Part shown: positions 8,764 through 15,218 of the stretch, in pieces | Layout of the letters: each line of letters starts with the position of its first letter | How positions within the stretch are numbered: position 1 is the first letter of the stretch | NCBI GenBank assembly: GCA_021815525.1 | Contig: JAKAGN010000015.1 | Coordinates: 1 to 15,734 of the forward strand | Direction: 5' to 3' | Origin: Deltaproteobacteria bacterium | GTDB taxonomy: Bacteria; Desulfobacterota; Desulfobacteria; Desulfobacterales; Desulfatibacillaceae | Length of the DNA: 15,734 nucleotides | Translations under genes and position numbers: made by a program | The notes under the pieces: generated by a model | The model's database searches: none | The model's input: only the letters and a program-made list of their open reading frames with translations | Told to the model about the DNA's origin: nothing

Positions 8764-9054
8764 TTATTTGCCGATGATGCCCAGGACGTCGTCCTCGCGC
8801 ATGATCAGGTACTCCTCGCCGTCGATCTTGACCTCGGTGCCGGAGTACTTGCCGAAAAGGATCCGGTCGCCCACCTTGATCTCCATGGCGATCCGGGCGC
8901 CGTCTTCCTTCAGCTTGCCGCTTCCGACGGCCTCCACCTTGCCCTCGGCGGGCTTTTCCTTGGCGGTGTCGGGAATGATGATGCCGCCCTTGGTCTTGGT
9001 TTCCTCTTCGAGCCTTTTAACGATGATGCGGTCGGCCAACGGTTTGATCTTCAT
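8764..9054 (-). CDS. groES: Co-chaperonin GroES (10 kDa)
   Basis: A 96-residue protein of the usual GroES length. It forms the seven-subunit lid that caps GroEL during ATP-driven folding. Hallmarks are KIKPLADRIIVKRLEEE (2-18), the mobile GroEL-binding loop TKGGIIIPDTAKEKP (about 21-35) and the C-terminal GEEYLIMREDDVLGII. The start is backed by a near-perfect AAGGAGG 9 nt upstream. It is the first gene of the groES-groEL operon. Confidence 0.99.
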   Translation of the reverse strand: MKIKPLADRIIVKRLEEETKTKGGIIIPDTAKEKPAEGKVEAVGSGKLKEDGARIAMEIKVGDRILFGKYSGTEVKIDGEEYLIMREDDVLGIIGK

Positions 9055-9199
9055 ATGTCCTTTCCTCCTTTACGTTTTTTTCCCAAGATGGGTTGCGCCC
9101 GCGTTTTCCGCCCCTCGCCGACGAAGCGCCGAAAGGACAGGGAATCACACCTTGCGAAAGCGGGCTCTCGACAGGATTTTTGCTCAGGAACTTAAGCAC

Positions 9200-9227
9200 T
9201 TCCTCCGGCTTGTAAAGAGCGGAGGAA
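9200..9227. promoter_or_regulatory. Inverted repeat upstream of groES (candidate operator)
   Basis: TTCCTCCG (9200-9207) is repeated inverted as CGGAGGAA (9220-9227) around 12 nt. It lies about 145 nt before the groES ATG. A weak minus-strand -35-like TTTACA falls inside the loop. There is no CIRCE element (TTAGCACTC-N9-GAGTGCTAA); only a loose half-like AGTGCTTAA is found next to this repeat. A role in heat-shock control is inferred from position alone. Confidence 0.4.
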
Positions 9228-9250
9228 AATATTTTTCAGGGTCCCGCCAC

Positions 9251-9288
9251 AAAAAAGGCCGCCCGGGGCTATTGGAACCCCCGGGCGG
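9251..9288 (-). terminator. Rho-independent terminator after fmdB gene
   Basis: A perfect 10-bp GC stem (9259-9268 with 9279-9288) and a 10-nt loop are followed on the minus strand by CC and six Ts (9251-9256). It sits 34 nt after the FmdB-family stop and just upstream of the groES control region, so it insulates groESL from read-through. Confidence 0.9.
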
Positions 9289-9322
9289 CGTTACGCCTGG
9301 GCAGGCCGGGCATGGACCGGCT

Positions 9323-9616
9323 TCAGTCGGCGCTCTTGGCGCACGAGGCGCCTGAAGCGCAGGGGGATGCGGCAGGCCCCGCCTTCTTCTTGCTTTCCTT
9401 CTTGTCGCCGGAATCCTTCGAGGCGCTTCCCGCCTTCTTTCCGGCGTAGTCCGTAACGTACCAGCCCGTGCCCTTCAAATGGAAGCTTGACTGGGACACG
9501 AGCTTCTTCAGGGCCCCGCCGCAGCGTCCGCAGGTGGTTAGGGGCGCGTCGGAAAACTTCTGGATGGCCTCGCTGGTTTCACCGCAAGCCTGGCATTCGT
9601 ACTCGTAGATGGGCAT
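9323..9616 (-). CDS. FmdB-family zinc-ribbon protein
   Basis: 97 residues. The N-terminus MPIYEYECQACG with Cys8/Cys11 and Cys29/Cys32 forms a small zinc ribbon, followed by the conserved SSFHLKGTGWYVTDY segment (43-57). This is the FmdB/CxxC_CXXC_SSSS family, first noted beside formamidase/amide regulation genes; its molecular role is not settled. The rest (about 58-97) is a low-complexity Lys/Ser/Ala tail with two more cysteines (86 and 92) near the C-terminus, which could bind metal or form a disulfide. Translation starts from a strong GGGAGG site. The gene stands alone between its own promoter and terminator. Confidence 0.9.
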   Translation of the reverse strand: MPIYEYECQACGETSEAIQKFSDAPLTTCGRCGGALKKLVSQSSFHLKGTGWYVTDYAGKKAGSASKDSGDKKESKKKAGPAASPCASGASCAKSAD

Positions 9617-9664
9617 CTTCTTCCTCCCCTTCGCAAAATCCGGGATGAATGTGTAACCGCGCGT

Positions 9665-9692
9665 AATATAATCCCATAAAAACCGCTGTCAA
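9665..9692 (-). promoter_or_regulatory. Sigma-70 type promoter for the fmdB-family gene
   Basis: On the minus strand a perfect -35 TTGACA (9687-9692) is followed after 16 nt by TATATT (9665-9670). The predicted start of transcription lies about 40 nt before the ATG at 9616. A perfect 6+6 bp palindrome lies 7 nt upstream of the -35 box. Confidence 0.7.
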
Positions 9693-9699
9693 GACCGAT

Positions 9700-9714
9700 T
9701 GACGCGTGGCGTCA
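9700..9714. promoter_or_regulatory. Palindrome TGACGC-GTG-GCGTCA upstream of fmdB promoter
   Basis: A perfect 6-bp inverted repeat with a 3-nt centre overlaps the stop codon of the HExxH gene and ends 7 nt from the fmdB -35 box. It has no T-run, so it is not an intrinsic terminator. It could be a binding site for a dimeric regulator, or a chance feature. Confidence 0.35.
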
Positions 9715-10227
9715 GGGGCCGGCCGACTCGTAATGGCGCAATATGCGCGGAAGGCCCGGGACCCTCACCCGCGAGAGTATGTCGATGGTCTTCCGGTTAA
9801 CCCTCTCCTCCTCCTCGCAGCGCAATTCCAGCGGCGTCTCGAAGGGCTGGAGGAAGCGCGAGAAGCGCACCACGTGCACCAGCTCGTGGCAAAGCACGTA
9901 GAGCGCGAGCGGAAAAAGGGAGAACTCCTTCCGGCTCGACAGGGCCGAGAGGATCACGTGGTCCTGGAGGCAGATGCGGTAAAAATCGTACACCGCCGAG
10001 GCAAGAAACGAGTCCCCGCGCTTTCCGCTGTAACGCACCAGGTGCGCCAGCCGTCCCGGCGCCAGCTCCTCAGGTGACAGCTCCCGGAGGGTCTTCACGT
10101 CGTAGCGGTGCCTGCGCCAATCGGCCGACGAGAGCCGGTAGGCCTCGGATACCAGCTCCTCCGCCGCGGCCGCGGCTTCCGCCACGGTCACGATCTGGGG
10201 TTCCTCGAAATGGCGGAACGCGTCCAT
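9712..10227 (-). CDS. Unrecognised HExxH protein, possible zinc metallopeptidase
   Basis: 171 residues from the ATG at 10227; I do not recognise the family. The only clear motif is HELVH (His114, Glu115, His118) in a hydrophobic helix (LALYVLCHELVHVVRF), the zinc-binding and catalytic pattern of many metallopeptidases. It is followed at about 20 residues by an acidic cluster (CEEEERVN, 137-144) that could supply the third ligand, as in gluzincins. There is no signal peptide or membrane segment, so the protein is probably cytoplasmic. A longer frame begins at 10278, but GGAGGAGG sits 3-6 nt before the ATG at 10227 and a good promoter lies inside the longer version. It stands downstream of the rhombosortase module but seems to be transcribed separately. 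Catalysis is inference from one motif. Confidence 0.7.
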   Translation of the reverse strand: MDAFRHFEEPQIVTVAEAAAAAEELVSEAYRLSSADWRRHRYDVKTLRELSPEELAPGRLAHLVRYSGKRGDSFLASAVYDFYRICLQDHVILSALSSRKEFSLFPLALYVLCHELVHVVRFSRFLQPFETPLELRCEEEERVNRKTIDILSRVRVPGLPRILRHYESAGP

Positions 10228-10230
10228 TAG

Positions 10231-10238
10231 CCTCCTCC
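10231..10238 (-). promoter_or_regulatory. Ribosome-binding site for the HExxH gene
   Basis: GGAGGAGG directly precedes the ATG at 10227 (6 nt from the first GGAGG). It favours this start over the upstream codon at 10278, which would place the -10 box inside the coding region. Confidence 0.75.
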
Positions 10239-10256
10239 ATTTTCTTTCAACAAATA

Positions 10257-10285
10257 AGAATAACACATAAACTTCCAATATTCAA
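10257..10285 (-). promoter_or_regulatory. Sigma-70 type promoter for the HExxH gene
   Basis: Minus-strand TTGAAT (10280-10285), a 17-nt spacer and TATTCT (10257-10262) lie in an AT-rich island inside otherwise GC-rich DNA. Transcription would start about 20 nt before the ATG at 10227. The 87-nt gap to the rhombosortase stop holds no convincing terminator. Confidence 0.6.
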
Positions 10286-10314
10286 GCCCCCCGCCGGAAG
10301 CCTGCGGCATGACG

Positions 10315-10953
10315 TCAAGGGGCGGGAGAGGTCCGCGGGGGCCGGGGCCGATCGGGCCGGCGCATCAGAAACACGGCGAGGGCGGCGGCCATTCCAATGG
10401 CGTGGGCCGATGAAAGGACGCGGAAGGGCTCGTTGCCGGATCGCGCGAAGAAGGCCGCGCCAGTGGCGGATTCGACGGCGGTCTTGACCACGATGACTGC
10501 GAGAACCGCGGCCCAGGCCCAGCGGGCCCGGCCCGGCTCTCCGGCCCTTTGAAGGCAAAGAAGGGCCGCGGCCCCCACGGCAGGCCCGGAAAGGCCGCCG
10601 TAACGGAGAAGCCCCGGGCAGAAGGCGAGGAAAAAAAGCCCGGGAAGGAGTATCGAAAGGATGCCAAGGAGGAGGAAGCCGCGGCGATCCGCGGTTTCCA
10701 AGAGGATTCCGGCCAGGCAGAAGACCAGCAGGTCGAAGAAGAGGTGGCTTGCCGAGAGATGGACAAAGGGCGCGGTGGCGATGCGCCAGGGCTCGCCCGA
10801 GAGAATGAGCCCCCGGTCGTAGATGAGAAGCTCCGAGAGGCGCGGCGAGAGGGTGGCGGCAATGGCCAGGCAGGAAAGCCCCAAGGTGAGGGCGGGAAAG
10901 CGCGCGCCTTCCCGCCCCGGAAAACGCGGCGCTACGGCCTGCGCCCGGCCCAT
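10315..10953 (-). CDS. rrtA: Rhombosortase (rhomboid-family GlyGly-CTERM serine protease)
   Basis: A 212-residue polytopic membrane protein of the rhomboid fold, about the usual rhombosortase length. Visible hallmarks are EPWRIATAPFVHLSASHLFFDL (54-75, with His65 and His70), the catalytic-serine motif RYGGLSGP (117-124, Ser122) and the catalytic-histidine motif SSAHAIGM (181-188, His184). Rhombosortases cleave C-terminal GlyGly-CTERM tails inside the inner membrane, releasing or sorting the protein. The gene overlaps by 22 nt the end of a lipoprotein gene whose C-terminus is exactly such a tail, so enzyme and substrate are encoded together. The ATG at 10953 has GGGAG 9 nt upstream. The C-terminus after the last helix is Pro/Arg rich and probably cytoplasmic. 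It might serve other substrates elsewhere in the genome. Confidence 0.85.
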   Translation of the reverse strand: MGRAQAVAPRFPGREGARFPALTLGLSCLAIAATLSPRLSELLIYDRGLILSGEPWRIATAPFVHLSASHLFFDLLVFCLAGILLETADRRGFLLLGILSILLPGLFFLAFCPGLLRYGGLSGPAVGAAALLCLQRAGEPGRARWAWAAVLAVIVVKTAVESATGAAFFARSGNEPFRVLSSAHAIGMAAALAVFLMRRPDRPRPPRTSPAP

Positions 10954-11780
10954 AATGCAAGGCTCCCGGCGGCCAGCAGAAAGAGGGCGAAAGCGCCGTC
11001 CAGGCTGCCGCCCCCTGTGTATCCCGGCTGGCGGCTTACGGCGTAGTCCTGGGGCATGTCCTTCACCTTGGCCTGGAATCGTTCAAGCTCTCCTTTAAGG
11101 TTTACGACGAGATCGTCCGAGGCGAGCCTAAACCCGGTCATGGAGTCGGCCCTAAGCTGCTCGGTCAGGTTCACCGGCGTTGCCGAGCCCTTCACGTGGC
11201 TCACCCCGGGCGCGCGGAAGAGCATCTTCCGGCTTTTTATGTCGAAGACCGCCGCGTCCACCATGGTGCTGGTGTCGTTTTTCTCGCCCTTCACCACGTA
11301 GGCCCCCACGATGGTCCAGTAGGTGAGGGACGCCATCCCCTCGTCGGTGTGCTGTACCTGGTCGTAGGAGACAAGCGCTATGACGTCGATGCCGTACATG
11401 GTGCGGAGCTGGTCCAGGTTCGCAAAGCCCCCGCCCGGCGTGAGGTAGTTGGACGGAATGATCTCGATCTCCTTCACGAAGGAAAGGCCCTTGAACTCCG
11501 CCGAGATGCGCGCCAGAAGGTCCATCCTGTCCTTCTCGCCCAGGCGGGAAACCCCGAAGCTTCCCTTTGTTTCCGGCACGAAGGCCACCCCCACGCGAAG
11601 GGGAAGCGAAAGGTGCGGAATGCTGGGCGCCTCCGCCTTCTGCTCCTTTGGGTAGAGGTACTCCACCATGCTGCCGGCGTGCCGGTACTCCCTCTTGGCG
11701 TAGAAGTCCGCGCAGGCCGCGGCGGAGCACGCGACGATGGCGCACGAGACAAGCCGCAGAAGGCTTCGTGAACTAGTCAC
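10932..11780 (-). CDS. Rhombotarget lipoprotein with GlyGly-CTERM tail
   Basis: 282 residues from the GTG at 11780. Residues 2-22 form a lipoprotein signal with Arg5/Arg9 and a short hydrophobic stretch ending at Cys23 (SAAAC); Cys13 and Cys18 offer less likely alternative lipoboxes. The C-terminal 27 residues (256-282) are a GlyGly-CTERM sorting signal: GGGSLDG, a hydrophobic helix, then AGRRP. The middle is a periplasmic or surface domain that I cannot assign; it contains phrases such as LRVGVAFVPE and IDVIALVSYDQV. This architecture beside a rhombosortase fits the family I know as rhombotarget lipoprotein. A longer frame begins with ATG at 11816, but AAGGAAG 8 nt before the GTG and a cleaner signal peptide favour 11780. 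It would be lipidated at one end and cut by rhombosortase at the other. Its function is unknown. Confidence 0.85.
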   Translation of the reverse strand: MTSSRSLLRLVSCAIVACSAAACADFYAKREYRHAGSMVEYLYPKEQKAEAPSIPHLSLPLRVGVAFVPETKGSFGVSRLGEKDRMDLLARISAEFKGLSFVKEIEIIPSNYLTPGGGFANLDQLRTMYGIDVIALVSYDQVQHTDEGMASLTYWTIVGAYVVKGEKNDTSTMVDAAVFDIKSRKMLFRAPGVSHVKGSATPVNLTEQLRADSMTGFRLASDDLVVNLKGELERFQAKVKDMPQDYAVSRQPGYTGGGSLDGAFALFLLAAGSLALWAGRRP

Positions 11781-11788
11781 TGGCAAAT

Positions 11789-11795
11789 CTTCCTT
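11789..11795 (-). promoter_or_regulatory. Ribosome-binding site deciding the rhombotarget start
   Basis: AAGGAAG lies 8 nt before the GTG at 11780. It sits inside the longer frame from 11816, which would add 12 residues ahead of the signal peptide. Confidence 0.65.
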
Positions 11796-11849
11796 TCGGA
11801 GCTGAAATGGCGTCATTTAAATGCGTTGAAACCGGAAATGTCCGGGAAG

Positions 11850-11889
11850 GGGAGGGGAACACCCTGTACTTGCGGGATATTCCCCTCCC
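11850..11889 (-). terminator. GGGAGGGGAA hairpin after acyl-CoA synthetase gene
   Basis: A perfect 10-bp stem (11850-11859 with 11880-11889) encloses a smaller 3-bp stem (11862-11864 with 11874-11876). An outer 5-bp stem (11841-11845 with 11898-11902) extends it. It lies 27 nt after the stop at 11916. No U-run follows, so it may be a 3'-end structure or a palindromic repeat rather than a standard intrinsic terminator. Its arms match those of the hairpin at 142-184. Confidence 0.5.
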
Positions 11890-11915
11890 AGGCAATACCG
11901 GACGCTTCTTCCTTG

Positions 11916-13598
11916 TCAGCCCTTCAAATCCGGGAAGTCGCTTTCCCAGAACTCCAGCGCGCCCTTCTCATGGACCTGGTTTTCGGAGCGCCGCAGGTCC
12001 ACCCGGCGGATCTTTCCAGATATGGTCTTGGGAAGCTCGGCGAACTCGATCCGTCGCACCCGCTTGTAGGGCGCGAGCCGCTCCCGCAGGAATTTCAGGA
12101 TGGCGAAGGCGGTCTCCCGGGTGGGGGGCACGCCGGGTTTCAGCATGACGTAGGCCTTGGGGACCGAGAGCTTGATGGGGTCGGGGCTGGGGACGATGGC
12201 GGCCTCGGCCACGAACTCGTGCTCTATGAGCGCGCTCTCGAGCTCGAAGGGGCTTATGCGGTAGTCGGAGCTTTTGAAAACGTCGTCGGCGCGGCCCACG
12301 TACCAGAAGTAGCCGTCGGCGTCGCGGCTCGCCACGTCGGAGGTGAGATAATGGCTTCCGCCCAGAAGCTCCGCCGTGCGCTCGGGGTTATCTATGTAGC
12401 CGGCCATGAGGCCCGTGGGCGCTGGCTTGAGCTTGATGCCTATCTCGCCCTCGTCGGCGATGTTTCCCTCGGTATCGAGAAGCTCTATGCGGTAGCCGGG
12501 CATGGGCCGGCCCATGGAGCCGGTCTTGACGGCTTGGCCAGGCGAGTTTCCTATCTGGCAGGTGGTTTCGGTCTGTCCGTAGCCGTCGCGGATGGTGAGT
12601 CCCCAGGCCGCGCGCACCTGGTCGATGACCTCGGGGTTCAGGGGCTCGCCGGCGCCCACCAGCTCCCTGAGCTTCATGGGGTAGGACGCAAGGTCTTCGA
12701 GAATAAAGGTGCGCCACACGGTGGGGGGCGCGCAAAGGGTGGTGACGCCGCAGCGGGCCATGACGGAAAGGGTTTTCTTGGCGTCGAAGCGGGCCTGGTT
12801 GTAGACGAAGACGGCGGCCCCGGCGTTCCAGGGCGCGAAAAAGGAGCTCCAGGCGTGCTTGGCCCAGCCCGGGGAGCTTATGTTGAAATGGACGTCCCCG
12901 GGCTTTAAACCCACCCAGTACATGGTGGAAAGGTGCCCTACCGGGTAGCTCTGGTGGGTGTGCAGCACCATCTTGGGCTTGGCGGTGGTGCCGGAGGTGA
13001 AGTAGAGGAGGAAGGGGTCGGAGGCCCTGGTCTTGCCGTCCGGCGCGAAGTCCGCGCTCTCGGCGTCGGCGTCCGCGTAGGAAATCCAGCCCGGGACCTT
13101 GACCCCCACCGCGATCCTGGTGTAGTTGCCGGGCACGGCCGCGAGCTTTCCGGCGCCGTCGGCGTCGGTTATGACGTGGCGCATGTTGCCCCGGCCGATG
13201 CGGTCCGCCAGATCCGCCTCCGCCAGAAGCGTGGTGGCCGGGCCGATCACGGCCCCCAGCTTTATGGCGGCGAGCGTTATTTCCCAAAGCGGCGCCACGT
13301 TGGGGAGCATCACCAGCATCCGGTCGCCGCGCTTTACCCCAAGCCGCCGCAGGAAGTTGGCCACCCGGTTGGAGCGCTTCGAAAGCGCGGCGAAGGAAAG
13401 CCTGGCCTCGGCGCCGCTTTCCTCCACCACCCAAAGGGCGAGGCTTTTGTTATCCTTTGCAAAAACGTCGAAGTAATCGAGGGCCCAGTTGAAATCGGAA
13501 AGGGCGGGCCATTTGAAGCCGTCGTAGGCGGCCTTGTAGTTTTCGCGGTTTGCGATCAGAAAATCGCGCGCTTCGACAAAAAGATCGGCTGAACTCAT
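11916..13598 (-). CDS. Acyl-CoA synthetase (AMP-forming), medium-chain/ACSM-like
   Basis: 560 residues of the ANL adenylate-forming superfamily. The enzyme activates a carboxylic acid with ATP to an acyl-AMP and transfers it to CoA. Motifs in order: P-loop-like YFTSGTTAKPKMVLHTH (199-215), DGYGQTETT (338-346), the hinge region TSDVASRDADGYFWYVGRADDVFKSSDYRI (419-448) and PKTISGKIRR (523-532), with the adenylation lysine Lys529. The SSDYRISPFELES signature resembles medium-chain/ACSM and benzoate-CoA ligase-type enzymes more than acetyl-CoA synthetase; the exact acid is not predictable. A longer frame starts at 13655, but GGAGG 6 nt before the ATG at 13598 decides the start. It follows the PH-like gene after 79 nt (holding only a small GC-rich hairpin) and is probably co-transcribed, with no obvious functional link. 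Confidence 0.92.
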   Translation of the reverse strand: MSSADLFVEARDFLIANRENYKAAYDGFKWPALSDFNWALDYFDVFAKDNKSLALWVVEESGAEARLSFAALSKRSNRVANFLRRLGVKRGDRMLVMLPNVAPLWEITLAAIKLGAVIGPATTLLAEADLADRIGRGNMRHVITDADGAGKLAAVPGNYTRIAVGVKVPGWISYADADAESADFAPDGKTRASDPFLLYFTSGTTAKPKMVLHTHQSYPVGHLSTMYWVGLKPGDVHFNISSPGWAKHAWSSFFAPWNAGAAVFVYNQARFDAKKTLSVMARCGVTTLCAPPTVWRTFILEDLASYPMKLRELVGAGEPLNPEVIDQVRAAWGLTIRDGYGQTETTCQIGNSPGQAVKTGSMGRPMPGYRIELLDTEGNIADEGEIGIKLKPAPTGLMAGYIDNPERTAELLGGSHYLTSDVASRDADGYFWYVGRADDVFKSSDYRISPFELESALIEHEFVAEAAIVPSPDPIKLSVPKAYVMLKPGVPPTRETAFAILKFLRERLAPYKRVRRIEFAELPKTISGKIRRVDLRRSENQVHEKGALEFWESDFPDLKG

Positions 13599-13604
13599 GA
13601 GACG

Positions 13605-13609
13605 CCTCC
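13605..13609 (-). promoter_or_regulatory. Ribosome-binding site deciding the acyl-CoA synthetase start
   Basis: GGAGG lies 6 nt before the ATG at 13598. The extra 19 codons of the longer frame read as arginine- and proline-rich filler without a site of their own. Confidence 0.75.
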
Positions 13610-13677
13610 AAGGGGTTTTTGGGTGAAGGGCCGGGCGGCCCGATCGGGGGTGCATCTTCCTTATAAGCTAAAGAATA

Positions 13678-14934
13678 TCAGCTTTGGCCGGAGGTGGAGG
13701 GAACCATGGTCCCGGCGAGAGCCCGCAGCAGGGTCTCCAGCCTTTGGGGATGGCGGACGTTCATGAAGCCCACCTCCTTGGAATGCCTGTCTCCGTCGAC
13801 GTCCACCTGAAGCTCCGTCAGTAAGACGACATGGCCCTTGCCGCCTCTCCTGTCCTTCCGCCGGATGTCCTTAAGGCGGTCGGGGAAAAAGGAACGGACG
13901 GTCCTCTTCCGGGCTCCGCTCAGGATGAAGGCTCTTCGGTCGGTGATGACGTAGGCCGTTCTCAGGTCCCTTCGATAAGCGAAGAAGGGGCTCAGAAACA
14001 TGAGGAAACCCAGCAGCAGAAAGGGCCACAAAAAGATCAGCCGGCCGGCCACCCCCGCTCCGTAGGATTCCGGTTCCGCGGAATCCTGCGAAAGAAGGCC
14101 GAAGATGCAAACGGGGTTCCAGATAAGGCCCATCAGGAAAGCCACGAGCGCGTCCGGGGGGAAGAAGCGTGGAACCGGCCGTTCGATCCAGGCGACGCGC
14201 TCCCCGGGCGCAAGCTCCCGGTCCACCATGTCCAGAAGGTCCTTCGGGACGGGGTCCTGATCCGAAGCCATGTCAAGGCGGCCGGCCGTTTCGTGGGGGG
14301 GGTTGGCTTCCGCGATCCCGGGCGAAGCCCATAGGGGATGCCCGGCCGGGGCTTCCGTCTTTTCGGCTTTCCGGGCCAGGTCCCGCAAGAGGGCCTCCAG
14401 AGCCGCTGGGTTCTCGACGTGCAAAACTCTTTCATCGTCGGTGGTCAGGCCCACTGAGCGTTCCCGGCCGCCTTCCACCGCCACGAAAACGTCACCTTCG
14501 CCATCCTTGTCCTCGTTCCGGTGGATATTCCCGAGATCATTGGGAAAAAAGGAACGGATACTGATTTTTTTCGCGCCTTCGACAACGATGAGCCTGCGGT
14601 CGGTGACGGCGTAAACCGTCCGAAGGTCCCCCAGGTAGACTTTTCGGGGCAGGAAAAGAAACCAGCATCCGACAAGGACGAAGGGTATCTCGAAGGCCAC
14701 CGGAATCAACGCCAACGCCGAAGATATCTCCGATTTCAGAATATTCAGGAGGGTGCCGAGAGCGGTTAATAACGAAATTACGGTCCAGAAAAGGCCGAAA
14801 ATGAAAAGCGGTTTGATCTTCGGGGGAAAATGCCTCGGCACGGGCTGCTCCATCCAGGCGACGCGCTCCCCGGGCGCAAGCTCCCGGTCCACCAGGTCCA
14901 CGAGTTCCAGTGGGATCGGTTTTTCGTTTTGCAC
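13678..14934 (-). CDS. Tandem-duplicated membrane protein with PH-like domains
   Basis: 418 residues made of two copies of one module (about 5-190 and 226-412). Each copy has a conserved N-terminal block VDRELAPGERVAW (15-27 and 237-249) leading to QPVPRHFPP / RPVPRFFPP, two predicted membrane helices, then a soluble segment with DLRTVYAVTDRRLIVVEGA / DLRTAYVITDRRAFILSGA and RSFFP. The YxVTxRRxxxxxG pattern after paired helices is typical of bacterial PH-like (bPH2/YdbS-type) domains. I saw this pattern but did not test it by alignment. Function is unknown; such domains are membrane-associated. The start is a GTG with GGGAAG 6 nt upstream. An internal ATG at residue 222 begins copy two but has no ribosome-binding site, so the copies are made as one chain. 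Confidence 0.75.
   Translation of the reverse strand: MQNEKPIPLELVDLVDRELAPGERVAWMEQPVPRHFPPKIKPLFIFGLFWTVISLLTALGTLLNILKSEISSALALIPVAFEIPFVLVGCWFLFLPRKVYLGDLRTVYAVTDRRLIVVEGAKKISIRSFFPNDLGNIHRNEDKDGEGDVFVAVEGGRERSVGLTTDDERVLHVENPAALEALLRDLARKAEKTEAPAGHPLWASPGIAEANPPHETAGRLDMASDQDPVPKDLLDMVDRELAPGERVAWIERPVPRFFPPDALVAFLMGLIWNPVCIFGLLSQDSAEPESYGAGVAGRLIFLWPFLLLGFLMFLSPFFAYRRDLRTAYVITDRRAFILSGARKRTVRSFFPDRLKDIRRKDRRGGKGHVVLLTELQVDVDGDRHSKEVGFMNVRHPQRLETLLRALAGTMVPSTSGQS
14186..14894. repeat. 43-bp identical direct repeat within the duplicated gene
   Basis: Bases 14186-14228 and 14852-14894 are identical over 43 nt and encode the VDRELAPGERVAW block of each module. Neighbouring parts of the two modules have diverged widely at protein level, so identity including third codon positions stands out. 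It points to recent local gene conversion or a constraint on the DNA or RNA. Confidence 0.85.
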
Positions 14935-15073
14935 GCAAGGCTTCCCTTCATCCTCGTAAAATCGCGCGGAGGCGGGCCGCGAAAGAGACTTTCAGCTTTC
15001 TATCACGCCGGATTCCCTTGAAACAAGACGCTATCCACCATCCCCGGAGTGAAATGGGATTTCCGTTATCCTC

Positions 15074-15102
15074 TTGACCCGCTTCGGGGGCCAAGGTATC
15101 AT
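15074..15102 (+). promoter_or_regulatory. Sigma-70 type promoter for the PBP1A-type gene
   Basis: TTGACC (15074-15079), a 17-nt spacer and TATCAT (15097-15102) match the consensus at five of six bases in each box. Transcription would start near 15109 and give a 5' leader of about 110 nt before the ATG at 15219. The leader is GC-rich and ends in a purine-rich stretch. The 284-nt divergent region (14935-15218) otherwise holds no gene, and I found no convincing promoter for the minus-strand PH-like gene. Confidence 0.7.
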
Positions 15103-15218
15103 TATGATTTACGGCGCGGCGCGGCTCTCTCAGAGGGGCCGGACTGGCCGTGTTGGGCCCGCAAAAAGCCGCCCCGGAAGGCGCGGAACGCGGGCCGCGA
15201 CAAAAGGAAAAAAAATTC

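Noticed and set aside
9191..9201. CIRCE-like half site near groES
   Set aside because: AGTGCTTAA on the minus strand resembles one arm of CIRCE, but it has an extra base and the matching arm after 9 nt is missing.
11826..12908. 360-codon plus-strand frame opposite the acyl-CoA synthetase
   Set aside because: It is a shadow of a clearly real gene whose minus-strand frame carries all ANL motifs. The plus frame has no recognisable domain and no good ribosome-binding site.
13628..13641. GC hairpin between the PH-like and acyl-CoA synthetase genes as a terminator
   Set aside because: The stem is only 5 bp with a 4-nt loop and no T-run follows it, so co-transcription of the two genes is more likely.
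14269..14271. Separate gene start for the second PH-like module
   Set aside because: The internal ATG begins the second copy, but no ribosome-binding site precedes it and the frame is continuous from the first copy.
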